Below are positions 1 to 7,387 of a stretch of DNA of 10,017 nucleotides, one piece after another. How positions within the stretch are numbered: position 1 is the stretch's first letter; every line of letters starts with the position of its first letter. The notes under the pieces are model-generated. The model worked only from the letters and a program-made list of their open reading frames with translations. It had not been told where the DNA came from and searched no databases. The DNA lies in the NCBI GenBank assembly GCA_041623895.1, contig JBFJVZ010000304.1, positions 1 through 10,017 on the forward strand. The letters are read 5' to 3'. The DNA comes from JBFJVZ01 sp041623895. GTDB taxonomy: Bacteria; Planctomycetota; Planctomycetia; Pirellulales; Pirellulaceae. The translations under genes were made by a program, and so were the position numbers.

Positions 1-50
1 ACCCCAGGCCTGCATTCGCTCGCGGAGCTCGCTCTGCTTAGCCTGGGCTA
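1..50. repeat. Palindromic intergenic repeat, left copy
   Basis: An outer stem CCCAGGC (3-9) pairs with GCCTGGG (41-47). Between them a small inner stem GCTC (18-21) pairs with GAGC (25-28), so the transcript would fold as a nested hairpin. The same architecture, an outer CC(C)AGG/CCTGGG arm around a GCTCG-containing inner arm, recurs near the right end of the window (9927-9973). This suggests a dispersed intergenic repeat rather than a gene-specific signal. It may begin before position 1, so the left boundary is uncertain. No coding function is seen. Confidence 0.5.
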
Positions 51-175
51 TGTAAATTGTCGCCCACTTCGGGGCTACTGAGCCGGACGCTCTGCCTGCC
101 CTGGCAGTAAAATCGCCAGGACAAGTCCTGGCCTACATCGAACTCACTGCGGCTGATAAGACTACCGCTGTCCTT
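51..175. other. Non-coding spacer downstream of the DUF1552 gene
   Basis: No convincing gene lies here. The stretch between the left palindromic repeat and the DUF1552 stop codon holds two small adjacent hairpins: CTGCC/GGCAG at 96-107 and GCCAGGAC/GTCCTGGC at 115-132. A short minus-strand reading frame ending at 133 overlaps the end of the DUF1552 gene in another frame and looks like its shadow. Confidence 0.5.
111..132 (-). terminator. Possible intrinsic terminator of the leftward operon
   Basis: On the minus strand, about 43 bases past the DUF1552 stop codon, a perfect 8-bp stem GCCAGGAC/GTCCTGGC with a 2-base spacer is followed within two bases by a short T run (ATTTT). The stem is strong but the T tract is only four bases, and a second hairpin (96-107) follows. 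This is a plausible but weak rho-independent terminator. Similar palindromes may also be dispersed repeats, so a purely repetitive origin is possible. Confidence 0.35.
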
Positions 176-1516
176 CTACAAGCCAGCCAACGGGCCCGTG
201 CTATCGGCAAAGCTATCGGCCGAAATATCGAGTGCTCGCAACATGCTGACGAATAGATTCGACATCGGCGTTTTCGCATCGAAACGCAGATATTGGTTGT
301 GCTGCAAGTTGAAGTCGCGGCCACCAGCCAACAGCAAGGGGTAGTTGTTGTTGACATGAGTTTGGCTGTTGCTGCTGCCGTACATCACCAATGTTCGATC
401 CAGCAAACTGACCCCATCACCGCCCTCGCGTGAGTCTTTGAGTCGACTGAGGAAGCGAGCAAGATTGTTGGCGAGAAACCGATCAAATTTGCCGATCTTT
501 TCCGCGCCGCCTTTTTTCTTCGCGCCGTGCGCGAGGCTGTGCCAATTTGGTTCCAACCCGATCGCTGCAGGAAATGCGCGGGCGACCGTCGGACCGTAGC
601 TTCCAATCTGATAAGTCGTCAGTCGCGTCAAATCGGTTTGGAAGGCAAGGAACATCAAGTCGTACATCGCAGCGATGTAATCTTCGGCGCTATTCGGATC
701 TGCATCCAGGGCGATCGACGCGGGATCGATTTCAGGCAGCGGAATTTTCAACCACTCGCGTGAACGATTGATCCGTTGTTCGACATCGCGGACTGATGTC
801 TCGTACTCATCCAACTTGCGAGTATCGGCGACTCCCAAGCGGCGCCGCAAAGAATTCGATTGCTCCATCACCAAATCAAGAATACTGGGTGACGTCTCCA
901 GCCGCACGCGGTCGGCTTGGCTGGCTTGGTCTTGGCCAAACATGCGGTTGAAGATTCTTCGCGGATCTGCAAGAGCCGGAATCGGCTGACCCTTGGCCGA
1001 ATAGGAAAGCGTGGTCGATCGAGTTCGCGGGCCGATGCCGCCGTCAGTCGACAGCGTCAGCGAAGCCAAACGTGTGTGCTTGCCAATATGTTGTGCAGCG
1101 AATTGGTCGACCGACACCGTGTTGCGATAGGTAATTTCTTCCAGATTATTGCCGGTCAAAAAAGTGTCGCCGGTGTCGTGACCATTCATGCGGCGACAAT
1201 TTGGATGCGACAGTCCGCCGATGATCGTGACGTCGTCCATCAGCGGCGCAAGAGGCTTCAGCACTTCGGTCAACTGGTACTCTTTGCCCTCACCCTGCGG
1301 AAACCAGCCCCACTGACGCTCCGGGGCATCGTCTTTGGGCACAGCGATCCCGTAAGGGAACATGATGCAGCACATTCTCCGCGGCAATCTCGCCGTCTCG
1401 TTTGCCGGAGTCTCTGCCGCGCCGGTTTGGCTCATGCTCTGCAGCCAAGGAAGCGCCAGTGAAACACCAGCGCCCTTCAGCGCCGTCCGTCGATCTAGAT
1501 GCCAGGATTTTCGCAT
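176..1516 (-). CDS. DUF1552 domain protein, Tat-exported
   Basis: This 446-residue protein matches the DUF1552 family of planctomycetes and related bacteria, whose biochemical role is unknown. The N terminus has a twin-arginine leader: R9-R10 in DRRTALKG, followed by a hydrophobic stretch (about 15-28), implying export of a folded protein. It lacks the usual Phe two residues after the arginines. Family-like motifs are HPNCRRMNGHDTGDTF (104-119), WHSLAHG (325-331) and an S-N-S-x-T-H motif leading into NNNYPLLLAGG (about 381-399), where the family normally has a conserved His/Asn-Pro-Leu-Leu-Ala-Gly segment. Length is typical. The ATG at 1516 is preceded by a weak AGAGA (1523-1527, minus strand) six bases away. 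It is the second gene of a leftward operon, 35 bases after the DUF1592-type gene, which is its usual partner. The family assignment is confident, the function is not. Confidence 0.92.
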   Translation of the reverse strand: MRKSWHLDRRTALKGAGVSLALPWLQSMSQTGAAETPANETARLPRRMCCIMFPYGIAVPKDDAPERQWGWFPQGEGKEYQLTEVLKPLAPLMDDVTIIGGLSHPNCRRMNGHDTGDTFLTGNNLEEITYRNTVSVDQFAAQHIGKHTRLASLTLSTDGGIGPRTRSTTLSYSAKGQPIPALADPRRIFNRMFGQDQASQADRVRLETSPSILDLVMEQSNSLRRRLGVADTRKLDEYETSVRDVEQRINRSREWLKIPLPEIDPASIALDADPNSAEDYIAAMYDLMFLAFQTDLTRLTTYQIGSYGPTVARAFPAAIGLEPNWHSLAHGAKKKGGAEKIGKFDRFLANNLARFLSRLKDSREGGDGVSLLDRTLVMYGSSNSQTHVNNNYPLLLAGGRDFNLQHNQYLRFDAKTPMSNLFVSMLRALDISADSFADSTGPLAGL

Positions 1517-1551
1517 GGTGTATCTCTAACTTAAGTTTTGTCGCGTTGCGT

Positions 1552-4098
1552 CTATTTGGTGTGAAACAGATCACTTTGCACGAGCGACAGGATCAAATGC
1601 CGCAGGCGGAATTCATTTGCGATGAATTCACTGGTCAACGAATCGATGGCCACCCGATCTCCCAGATCAAGCGAGCGTCCGAGCGCGTAAGCGGCCAGTC
1701 GTTTGACGACCGATCTGGCAAACAACTCGCGCTGCTGTTCGGACAAATAGGATTTTAGATCATCGGCGCCGTCCACCTGATCACCGCTGGGCAAAACGGC
1801 GGCCGCATCGACGGCAGGAGCTGTGCTTTCCGCGTTAGCTTTGTTCTTCTTCGCATCGCTCACGCGCACTGGAGATTTTTCTCGCCATACGCCGACCGCG
1901 TCGAAATGCTCCAAGGGAATGCCCCACGGATCGATCCCTTCGTGACAACTGCGACACGATTCTTTCTGGCGATGAACTTCCAATTGTTGCTTCAGCGTCA
2001 GCGATGCCGAGTCCGCCGCATCCGCATCCAAATCGGGAACGTCGGCCGGCGGTGACGCCGGAGGCGAATCGAGCAAACGATCGAGAATCCATACCGCGCG
2101 GCGAATCGGATGCGGCCGCTGGCCATCGGATCGGCTTAGCAGGAAAGCCCCCTGAGTCAGAATCCCCCCGCGGCGATCTTGTGGCCGCAAGCTGACACGT
2201 TGAAATTGCGACGTGTCCGGCACGTCCGCCAGACCGTAGTGCCTGGCCAGCATGCGGTTGGCCACCGTCCAATCCGCTTGCAATAATTCCAGGCAACTGC
2301 GGTCATGAACCAAAATCTCTCGCAGGAAACCTCGCGTTTCCTCGCGCATCGCTGCCTTCAAGTGATTATCAAAATCGGGATAAAACTCCGGGTTCACCGC
2401 CACGCGATCAAGCGCCTGAAGGTCGAACCACTGGTCGGCAAAGTGATTCACAAATTCGTTGCAGCTGGGATCGTCCATCATCCGCTGCACCTCGCGGTCC
2501 AGCACGTCCCGGTCACTCAGCTGGCCGCTTGCCGCCAGTTCGCGTAACCGTTCATCCGGCATCGTACTCCACAAGAAATACGAAAGCCTCGTCGCCAACT
2601 CGAACTCCGTTAATCGTGATGGGGTTGCGTTCTCTTCGCCGGATTGCGTTTCGTCACCGCCGCCGCGCTGTTCAACGATGTACAAGAAATGGGGCGAGAC
2701 AAGAACCGATGCCAGTGTCTCGCGGATCGCCGCGGCAAAGGAATCGGTCATAGGCCGAATCGATGTGAACAGCAACATGGTCTGATTCAATTCGTCATCT
2801 CGCACCGGTCGACGAAAGGCCAGTTGCATGAACCGCTGGAGAATCTCGCCTGCTTTTTGCTCGTCCGTTGTTGCCTGGACCGAATGTGACATCAACCGAT
2901 GATGACTTGGCGGCGGCCAACTCTTGAAATATGGAGCTTCAAATTCCACCGAGTCAATCACAATGTTGTATCGAGGTCCTTGCTGCGGGGCTTCACGTCC
3001 ACCGCGGGGCGGTGACTTTGCATTCGGTTTTGCCTTGCTATTCTTGTTCGGCGGCGGATCAGAGTAAGTCCGGTCGCGATAACGCAGTTCGGCTCCATCG
3101 GCATCCAGAAAATCAATCAAAGCGATCATGCCGTTAAAGTCAACGTTGGCACCGAATTCGCGGTCGCCCGGCTGCGGAAAATCTTCCAGGCGGCCGCGAA
3201 ACTGAAAGACTTGTGGCGCATGAGCCGGCGCGGTGACATCGACTTCACCGACCAGTTTTCGCGGTACGTGTATGATTCCCGGCACGTTTCCAAGCGAGAC
3301 TCGCAAACGCGGAACACCTTGGCCTGCGGGAACGAGCGCACCGGCCCGGACCAGTAAACGAAACTCGCCGCTGCGGGGAAACTGGGGAATGTCCAGCAGA
3401 AACTCCGGGTTAACCGGGATGTGTCCGCCTTCTTTCCTTCTCGGCAATTTGCCAACGGCCGTTTCTGTGGCCCAGTAGCGAAACACCTCCGGTTTGTCAC
3501 CTTCGACGATTGCTAATTCGAGTGCTCGGCGAGCGGTCGCGAGGTACGTTTCAATCTGAGTCGAAGACATCTCCAGCGTCGCGCCGTTATTCAAGAATCC
3601 GTCGGGTGAGGCCGGCTCAGGAGGCAAATCGCGAGCAAAGTCAAACTCGATTCCCAGCAGATCTCGTACCGTATTGGAGTATTCATAGCGAGTCAGTCGC
3701 CGCATCAACACACGGCCATCGGCAAACCGCTTGTGCTGTTCGGCTTCGCTAAGTTTGGAAGTGATCCACGTCACCAACTGTTGACGCTGCTCCGCGCTCA
3801 GTTGGGCGGCTTTAGCTGGCGGCATCTCGCCAAGCTTGATTTGGTCCAATGCGTCATGCCACGTCGTCGCATCGAACGCATCGTCTTGCACGTCCGCACT
3901 TAACGTGTCCAGACGCACGTCGCCTTCCTGTTTTTTTGGCCCGTGACAATCAAAGCACAACTTGGCCAAAATCGGACGGATGGCACTCGAATCGTTCGCC
4001 AGCTGCTGCGTCGGCTCCGCAGCATTTGCCGGCGTGGCCCCCGACAGGAGTACCAGGCATGACGCGGTGATGATTTTATTTAACAAGTCCAATCTCAT
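1552..4098 (-). CDS. DUF1592-type multi-domain c-type cytochrome-like protein (PSCyt1-PSD3-PSD5-PSD4-PSCyt3-PSD2)
   Basis: This 848-residue protein has a Sec-type signal peptide (about 1-27, cleavage after ANA). A cytochrome-like PSCyt1 segment follows, with CFDCH at 48-52 and a likely axial Met in GEMPP (90-94). Then come DUF1587/PSD3 (about 124-193), a beta-rich region (about 205-395) that may be carbohydrate-binding-like, DUF1595/PSD5 (about 412-447), DUF1592/PSD4 (about 452-597) and DUF1588/PSCyt3 (about 602-692). A second heme motif CRSCH lies at 715-719 in the DUF1588/1585 junction, and DUF1585/PSD2 ends the protein (about 778-846). Two CxxCH motifs imply covalent heme attachment outside the cytoplasm. 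Low-complexity linkers occur at 345-372 and 741-772. The start at 4098 gives a good signal peptide but has no clear Shine-Dalgarno sequence. It is first in the leftward operon, upstream of its usual DUF1552 partner. Substrate and redox role are unknown. Domain limits are estimated by eye. Confidence 0.93.
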   Translation of the reverse strand: MRLDLLNKIITASCLVLLSGATPANAAEPTQQLANDSSAIRPILAKLCFDCHGPKKQEGDVRLDTLSADVQDDAFDATTWHDALDQIKLGEMPPAKAAQLSAEQRQQLVTWITSKLSEAEQHKRFADGRVLMRRLTRYEYSNTVRDLLGIEFDFARDLPPEPASPDGFLNNGATLEMSSTQIETYLATARRALELAIVEGDKPEVFRYWATETAVGKLPRRKEGGHIPVNPEFLLDIPQFPRSGEFRLLVRAGALVPAGQGVPRLRVSLGNVPGIIHVPRKLVGEVDVTAPAHAPQVFQFRGRLEDFPQPGDREFGANVDFNGMIALIDFLDADGAELRYRDRTYSDPPPNKNSKAKPNAKSPPRGGREAPQQGPRYNIVIDSVEFEAPYFKSWPPPSHHRLMSHSVQATTDEQKAGEILQRFMQLAFRRPVRDDELNQTMLLFTSIRPMTDSFAAAIRETLASVLVSPHFLYIVEQRGGGDETQSGEENATPSRLTEFELATRLSYFLWSTMPDERLRELAASGQLSDRDVLDREVQRMMDDPSCNEFVNHFADQWFDLQALDRVAVNPEFYPDFDNHLKAAMREETRGFLREILVHDRSCLELLQADWTVANRMLARHYGLADVPDTSQFQRVSLRPQDRRGGILTQGAFLLSRSDGQRPHPIRRAVWILDRLLDSPPASPPADVPDLDADAADSASLTLKQQLEVHRQKESCRSCHEGIDPWGIPLEHFDAVGVWREKSPVRVSDAKKNKANAESTAPAVDAAAVLPSGDQVDGADDLKSYLSEQQRELFARSVVKRLAAYALGRSLDLGDRVAIDSLTSEFIANEFRLRHLILSLVQSDLFHTK

Positions 4099-4316
4099 GA
4101 TTGCAGCCAGGATACACGATCGATTGTGGGATCCGAAATCGCGGTCATCCCACCCGCCAGGCGTGGAAAACGGTGTATTGAGGCAAAATCTTGGGCTCGG
4201 ACAAGCTGAGAGTGTATCCGTTTGCCAAATCGAGTAGACTCTTGACCGGTCGCTGATGGTATTTTGCAGCGGCTCCCGCCTACCCCCCCCGCCATTCCTC
4301 CTGGAGAATAGTCTCC
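4099..4316. promoter_or_regulatory. Divergent intergenic control region
   Basis: These 218 bases separate two operons transcribed away from each other, so promoters for both must lie here or just inside the flanking genes. I could not identify a convincing -35/-10 pair in either direction. TTGACC at 4242-4247 faces right, but the nearest AT-rich hexamer is only 12 bases away. Recognisable structures are an inverted repeat at 4126-4153, an eight-C run at 4283-4290 and a hairpin at 4302-4317 over the ribosome-binding site. Shared or co-ordinated regulation of the two operons is an inference from the geometry only. Confidence 0.55.
4126..4153. promoter_or_regulatory. Inverted repeat, possible operator or 5' leader hairpin
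   Basis: GTGGGAT (4126-4132) is exactly complementary to ATCCCAC (4147-4153). Inside it CCG (4133-4135) can pair with CGG (4142-4144), leaving a two-base bulge (4145-4146) and a six-base loop, about ten base pairs in total. It lies 27 bases upstream of the DUF1592-type start codon. It could be a dimeric repressor site or an mRNA leader stem. The sequence alone does not decide. Confidence 0.35.
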
Positions 4317-4317
4317 A
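4302..4317 (+). promoter_or_regulatory. Hairpin covering the Shine-Dalgarno sequence of the DUF1549/DUF1553 gene
   Basis: TGGAGA (4302-4307) pairs perfectly with TCTCCA (4312-4317) around the loop ATAG. The left arm contains the only Shine-Dalgarno-like GGAG (4303-4306), ten bases before the ATG at 4317. The right arm ends on the A of that ATG. If the start is right, the fold would hide both the ribosome-binding site and the start codon, and would reduce translation unless opened. Confidence 0.35.
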
Positions 4318-7247
4318 TGGAATTCACCTTCGCCTGCCTCGAATCCTCCTTCGGTCGTTTGGGCAGTCACCGACACCTGACGCGTCCACAATGCACGCGT
4401 GCGATTTTGATGATCGCGGCTTTGTCGGCTGTTTTGTGCAGCAGGTCCGTGTGGGCTGAGGAACCGTTGCATGTCCGCATCGACCAGTGCATGGCCGAAA
4501 TTCACCCGGGACCCGAGATTCCGCTGTGCAGCGACGGTGAGTTCTTGAAGCGCATCTATTTGGACCTGGTCGGTAAAATCCCGACGGGTCAGCAGGCGCG
4601 CGCGTTTTTGGCCGACACTTCGGCTGAGAAAAGGAGCAAAGTGGTCGAGCGACTGCTGTCCAGTCCCGATCACGCGGCGCACATGGCGAAAGTCTTTGAT
4701 GTGATGCTGATGGAACGCCGTGCGGACAAATACGTCAAGAAAGAGGCCTGGGATTCCTATCTGCTGACATCGTTTCAACAAGATAAACCGCTCAATCAAC
4801 TGGCTCGCGAAGTTCTGGCGGCCGACGGTGTTGATGAGAACAAGCGTGGACCGGCGAAGTTCTATCTGGAACGTGAAGTCGAGCCGAATTTGCTGACGCG
4901 TGAGGTCGGCCGCATGTTCTTTGGCATGGATCTTCAGTGTGCCCAGTGTCACGACCATCCCTTGATCGACGACTACTACCAATCGGATTTCTACGGCTTG
5001 TTCGCTTTCGTCGGCCGCAGCTATCTGTTTCAGCCGGATAAAAAGAAGCCGGCTGTGCTGGCAGAGAAAGCCGAAGGCGACGCCAAGTTCAAATCAGTCT
5101 TCACAGAGGAAGAGGGATCAACGTTACCGTGTCTGCCCGGCAGCGTCGAAATTGATGAACCAAGTTTTGCGAAAGATGATGCCTACCAGGTCAAGCCAGA
5201 TCCCAAAAAGAAAGACGTTCGTCCGATTCCAAAGCATAGCCGCCGGCAAGAACTGGCGAGGCGGGCGACCGATGGTTCCAACCGAGCCTTTAATCGAAAC
5301 CTTGCCAACCGCGTATGGGCTCACATGATGGGTCGCGGACTCGTGCATCCGGTTGATCAACATCACAGTGACAACCCGCCCATCCAGCCGCAGCTGCTTG
5401 AATTGCTTGCCGATGAATTGCCGAAAACGAATTTTGATCTCAAGTCGATGTTGCGCCAGCTGGCCCTGTCGCGCACTTATCAACGCAGCGTCGATTTCCC
5501 GATTGACTTCGCACAGCACGCTGATGCCGCAGGCCAGCAGTTGGAACTGTGGCAACAGCGATTAATCCAGCTGAAGCAGGCGTCCCAGAAATCTGTGCAG
5601 ACGGTCGGCGACTTGGAAGGTCAACTGCAAGAGCAGGAAGCGAAGTTAGCTGTGCTGGTCGAGGCAGAAAAGAAAACAAACGAATCACTGGCGGCGTCTA
5701 AGAAGACCGCCGATGATGCCACCAAAGCAATGAACGATGGAACGCAAACTCTCGCCAAGCACCAAAACGTGCTCAACTTGCTGTCCCAATCTGCCAGCAA
5801 AGCTACCGAGGCTGCTGGCGTTTTTGGCGACGACAAGCTCAGCAACGCGCTCAAGATGCTGAACGATCGCCGCCAATACTTTGAGGCCAAGGTTGCCGAA
5901 CAAACCAAACAACTTGTCGCCCTGACGATGTCACAACAGGTCGCGGCAACGAAACTGTCGGAGACGCAAGAGGTAGCCGAAGAGGCGAAAAACAAGCTGA
6001 AAACAGCGCAGGACGCTCGTGCTGCCATCGCAAAAACGCTGGCCGAGTCGAAGGAACAGCTGCGTCTTGGCGAAACGGCCGTGTCGCATGCCGGCAAACA
6101 AATCAGTCGACTAAAAACAGCAGTTGCTTTCGCGGAAACCGTCCAGCAATCGGATGCCTTGCAGGGTGAAAAGAAACGACTTGCCGATCAGATTGCCGAT
6201 TCACAAGCAACGTTTGCGAATCTGACGTCGGACGTGAAACGTCTGGCCGAGGAGATGCAAACTGCTGTGTCCGCACATGCGAGCGCCGCGTCCGCGACAA
6301 TGACGGCCAAACAACAACTCGCATCGTCGCGCGGGGCCGCGGACCTGCTTGCCGCTTCCTTAGCGAAGGCCAACGAAGCCGCGCAAATCTTCACCGCTGA
6401 CGCCGAACTGAAGAACGCAATCGACAAACTGGACACGAGTTCGCGTGAGCTGTTAACGAAAGTCGCCTCGCTGGATAATTTAGTCGCCGAGACCGGCGCC
6501 GCAGAAGTCGAATTGGCGACAAAGGTCCAGTCGCTCCGCGAAATGATGAACAAGGCGAACAATGACCTGGCCGCAGCACAGACCCAGCTAGATGCGTTGC
6601 GAAAACAGCAAACCGACAAGTCCCAACAACTTGACCAGCTTGCTGAAGAACTACAGACACGGCGAGACACGCTCACTGCGGCCTGGTCAAAGCAGTTTTC
6701 GATCGCAGTCGTTCAACCACTTTCGCCTGAACAGTTGGCGTGGAGCATCTTGCACACCACTGGTTACGTCGATCGGCAACGATCGAGTGTTCAAGCGGCG
6801 CTCGACAAAAAGTCTCCGCTGAAGCCGGAGGAGAAACAGGACACCGAAAAACTGGCGGCCAGAGAACAGGAAGTGGAAAAACAGACACAAGCGAAATTAA
6901 AAGGCATCATTGATCGATTTGTTAAGTTGTTTGCTGCTGCGAGCGGGCAACCCCAAGACGATTTCTTTGCTACGGTCGATCAAGCCTTGTTCTTCCGCAA
7001 TGGAGGCGAGTTGCAAAGTTGGTTGGCACCGTCCGGGGGCAACCTGACGGATCGTTTGCAAAACATCGAAGATGCCAAGACGCTCGCAGAAGAGTTGTAC
7101 TTGAGCATCCTGACCCGTTTTCCTACCGCACAGGAAACTGCCGACGTGGCCGAGTACCTGTCGTTGCCGGAAGTTAACAAGCCCAAGGCAGTGCAGGACA
7201 TGGCCTGGGCGCTGCTGACGTCAGCAGAATTTAGATTCCAACATTAG
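4317..7247 (+). CDS. DUF1549/DUF1553 (PSCyt2/PSD1) protein with a long coiled coil inserted in DUF1553
   Basis: This 976-residue protein has a signal peptide whose hydrophobic core is about 30-42, with likely cleavage after VWA (45-47). The n-region is unusually long, so a later start such as TTG at 4359 is possible. The ATG at 4317 has GGAG ten bases upstream. DUF1549 (about 50-230) ends with the hallmark CAQCHDHP, a CxxCH at 208-212. The first part of DUF1553 (about 306-392) includes FNRNLANRVWAHMMGRGLV and the LLELLADEL helix. A Gln/Ala/Lys-rich heptad-type coiled coil (about 403-795) follows. The rest of DUF1553 (about 800-974) contains QALFFRNG (889-896), LYLSILTRFPT (927-937) and a C-terminal LLTSAEFRF. 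There is no N-terminal PSCyt1 heme domain, which many relatives have. It is the first gene of the rightward operon, followed by its usual DUF1501 partner. It is probably extracytoplasmic. Its function is unknown. Confidence 0.93.
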   Translation: MEFTFACLESSFGRLGSHRHLTRPQCTRAILMIAALSAVLCSRSVWAEEPLHVRIDQCMAEIHPGPEIPLCSDGEFLKRIYLDLVGKIPTGQQARAFLADTSAEKRSKVVERLLSSPDHAAHMAKVFDVMLMERRADKYVKKEAWDSYLLTSFQQDKPLNQLAREVLAADGVDENKRGPAKFYLEREVEPNLLTREVGRMFFGMDLQCAQCHDHPLIDDYYQSDFYGLFAFVGRSYLFQPDKKKPAVLAEKAEGDAKFKSVFTEEEGSTLPCLPGSVEIDEPSFAKDDAYQVKPDPKKKDVRPIPKHSRRQELARRATDGSNRAFNRNLANRVWAHMMGRGLVHPVDQHHSDNPPIQPQLLELLADELPKTNFDLKSMLRQLALSRTYQRSVDFPIDFAQHADAAGQQLELWQQRLIQLKQASQKSVQTVGDLEGQLQEQEAKLAVLVEAEKKTNESLAASKKTADDATKAMNDGTQTLAKHQNVLNLLSQSASKATEAAGVFGDDKLSNALKMLNDRRQYFEAKVAEQTKQLVALTMSQQVAATKLSETQEVAEEAKNKLKTAQDARAAIAKTLAESKEQLRLGETAVSHAGKQISRLKTAVAFAETVQQSDALQGEKKRLADQIADSQATFANLTSDVKRLAEEMQTAVSAHASAASATMTAKQQLASSRGAADLLAASLAKANEAAQIFTADAELKNAIDKLDTSSRELLTKVASLDNLVAETGAAEVELATKVQSLREMMNKANNDLAAAQTQLDALRKQQTDKSQQLDQLAEELQTRRDTLTAAWSKQFSIAVVQPLSPEQLAWSILHTTGYVDRQRSSVQAALDKKSPLKPEEKQDTEKLAAREQEVEKQTQAKLKGIIDRFVKLFAAASGQPQDDFFATVDQALFFRNGGELQSWLAPSGGNLTDRLQNIEDAKTLAEELYLSILTRFPTAQETADVAEYLSLPEVNKPKAVQDMAWALLTSAEFRFQH
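5523..6701 (+). other. Coiled-coil coding segment with internal repeats
   Basis: This segment encodes residues about 403-795 of the DUF1549/DUF1553 protein. It is rich in Ala, Gln, Lys, Glu and Leu, nearly free of Pro and Cys, and poor in Gly, as expected of long alpha-helical coiled coils. Three related stretches can be seen, at residues 493-515, about 596-622 and 682-705. They share an A-x-x-A/F core, an acidic turn and a closing L-x(5,6)-L pattern, spaced by roughly 85-105 residues. The first and third are clearly alike (K-A-x-E-A-A-x-V/I-F, then N-A-L/I). The second is weaker. Boundaries are by eye. Confidence 0.7.
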
Positions 7248-7270
7248 TTTCTTAACACGATAGCGATACC

Positions 7271-7320
7271 CGGGAGCGCGAAGCTCCCGCTGAGCCGCGA
7301 ATGGCACGGTCGCGCGGCTC
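7271..7320. repeat. GC-rich double hairpin between the DUF1549/DUF1553 and DUF1501 genes
   Basis: CGGGAGC (7271-7277) pairs with GCTCCCG (7283-7289) over a GCGAA loop. Immediately after, GAGCCGCG (7292-7299) pairs with CGCGGCTC (7313-7320) over a 13-base loop. There is no T run, so it is not an obvious intrinsic terminator. It may be a dispersed palindromic element. As RNA it could protect the upstream message or partly separate expression of the two genes. A false ATG for the downstream gene (7301) lies inside the second loop. Confidence 0.6.
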
Positions 7321-7387
7321 GGCGCGAGCCCCGCCCGCCCATCGACGCCACTGCAAGAACATCATTCCAAACACCAGGAACCCAGCC

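Noticed and set aside
917..1462. 181-residue plus-strand open frame
   Set aside because: It is entirely antisense to the well-supported DUF1552 gene, with an Arg/Ala/Gln-rich composition typical of a shadow frame.
4057..4098. Possible lipoprotein signal (Cys14) in the DUF1592-type protein
   Set aside because: The cysteine is too early and the hydrophobic stretch continues beyond it. A normal signal peptidase site after ANA (25-27) fits better.
4242..4265. Possible sigma-70 promoter TTGACC ... TATTTT facing the DUF1549/DUF1553 gene
   Set aside because: The spacer is only 12 bases, too short for a standard promoter, and I found no better-placed -10 hexamer.
4283..4290. Run of eight C residues before the DUF1549/DUF1553 gene as a phase-variable tract
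   Set aside because: It is short, outside any coding frame and not placed between promoter elements I can identify. There is no evidence of variation from one sequence.
4095..4982. 295-residue minus-strand open frame across the divergent region and the start of the DUF1549/DUF1553 gene
   Set aside because: It is antisense to the DUF1549 region, which has clear family motifs. It shows no recognisable domain and its C-terminal end is simply intergenic sequence.
5621..6676. Two long minus-strand frames opposite the coiled coil (158 and 162 residues), rich in Ser, Ala, Cys and Phe
   Set aside because: The composition is what results from reading an Ala/Gln/Lys-rich coiled coil on the other strand. 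There are no motifs or ribosome-binding sites.
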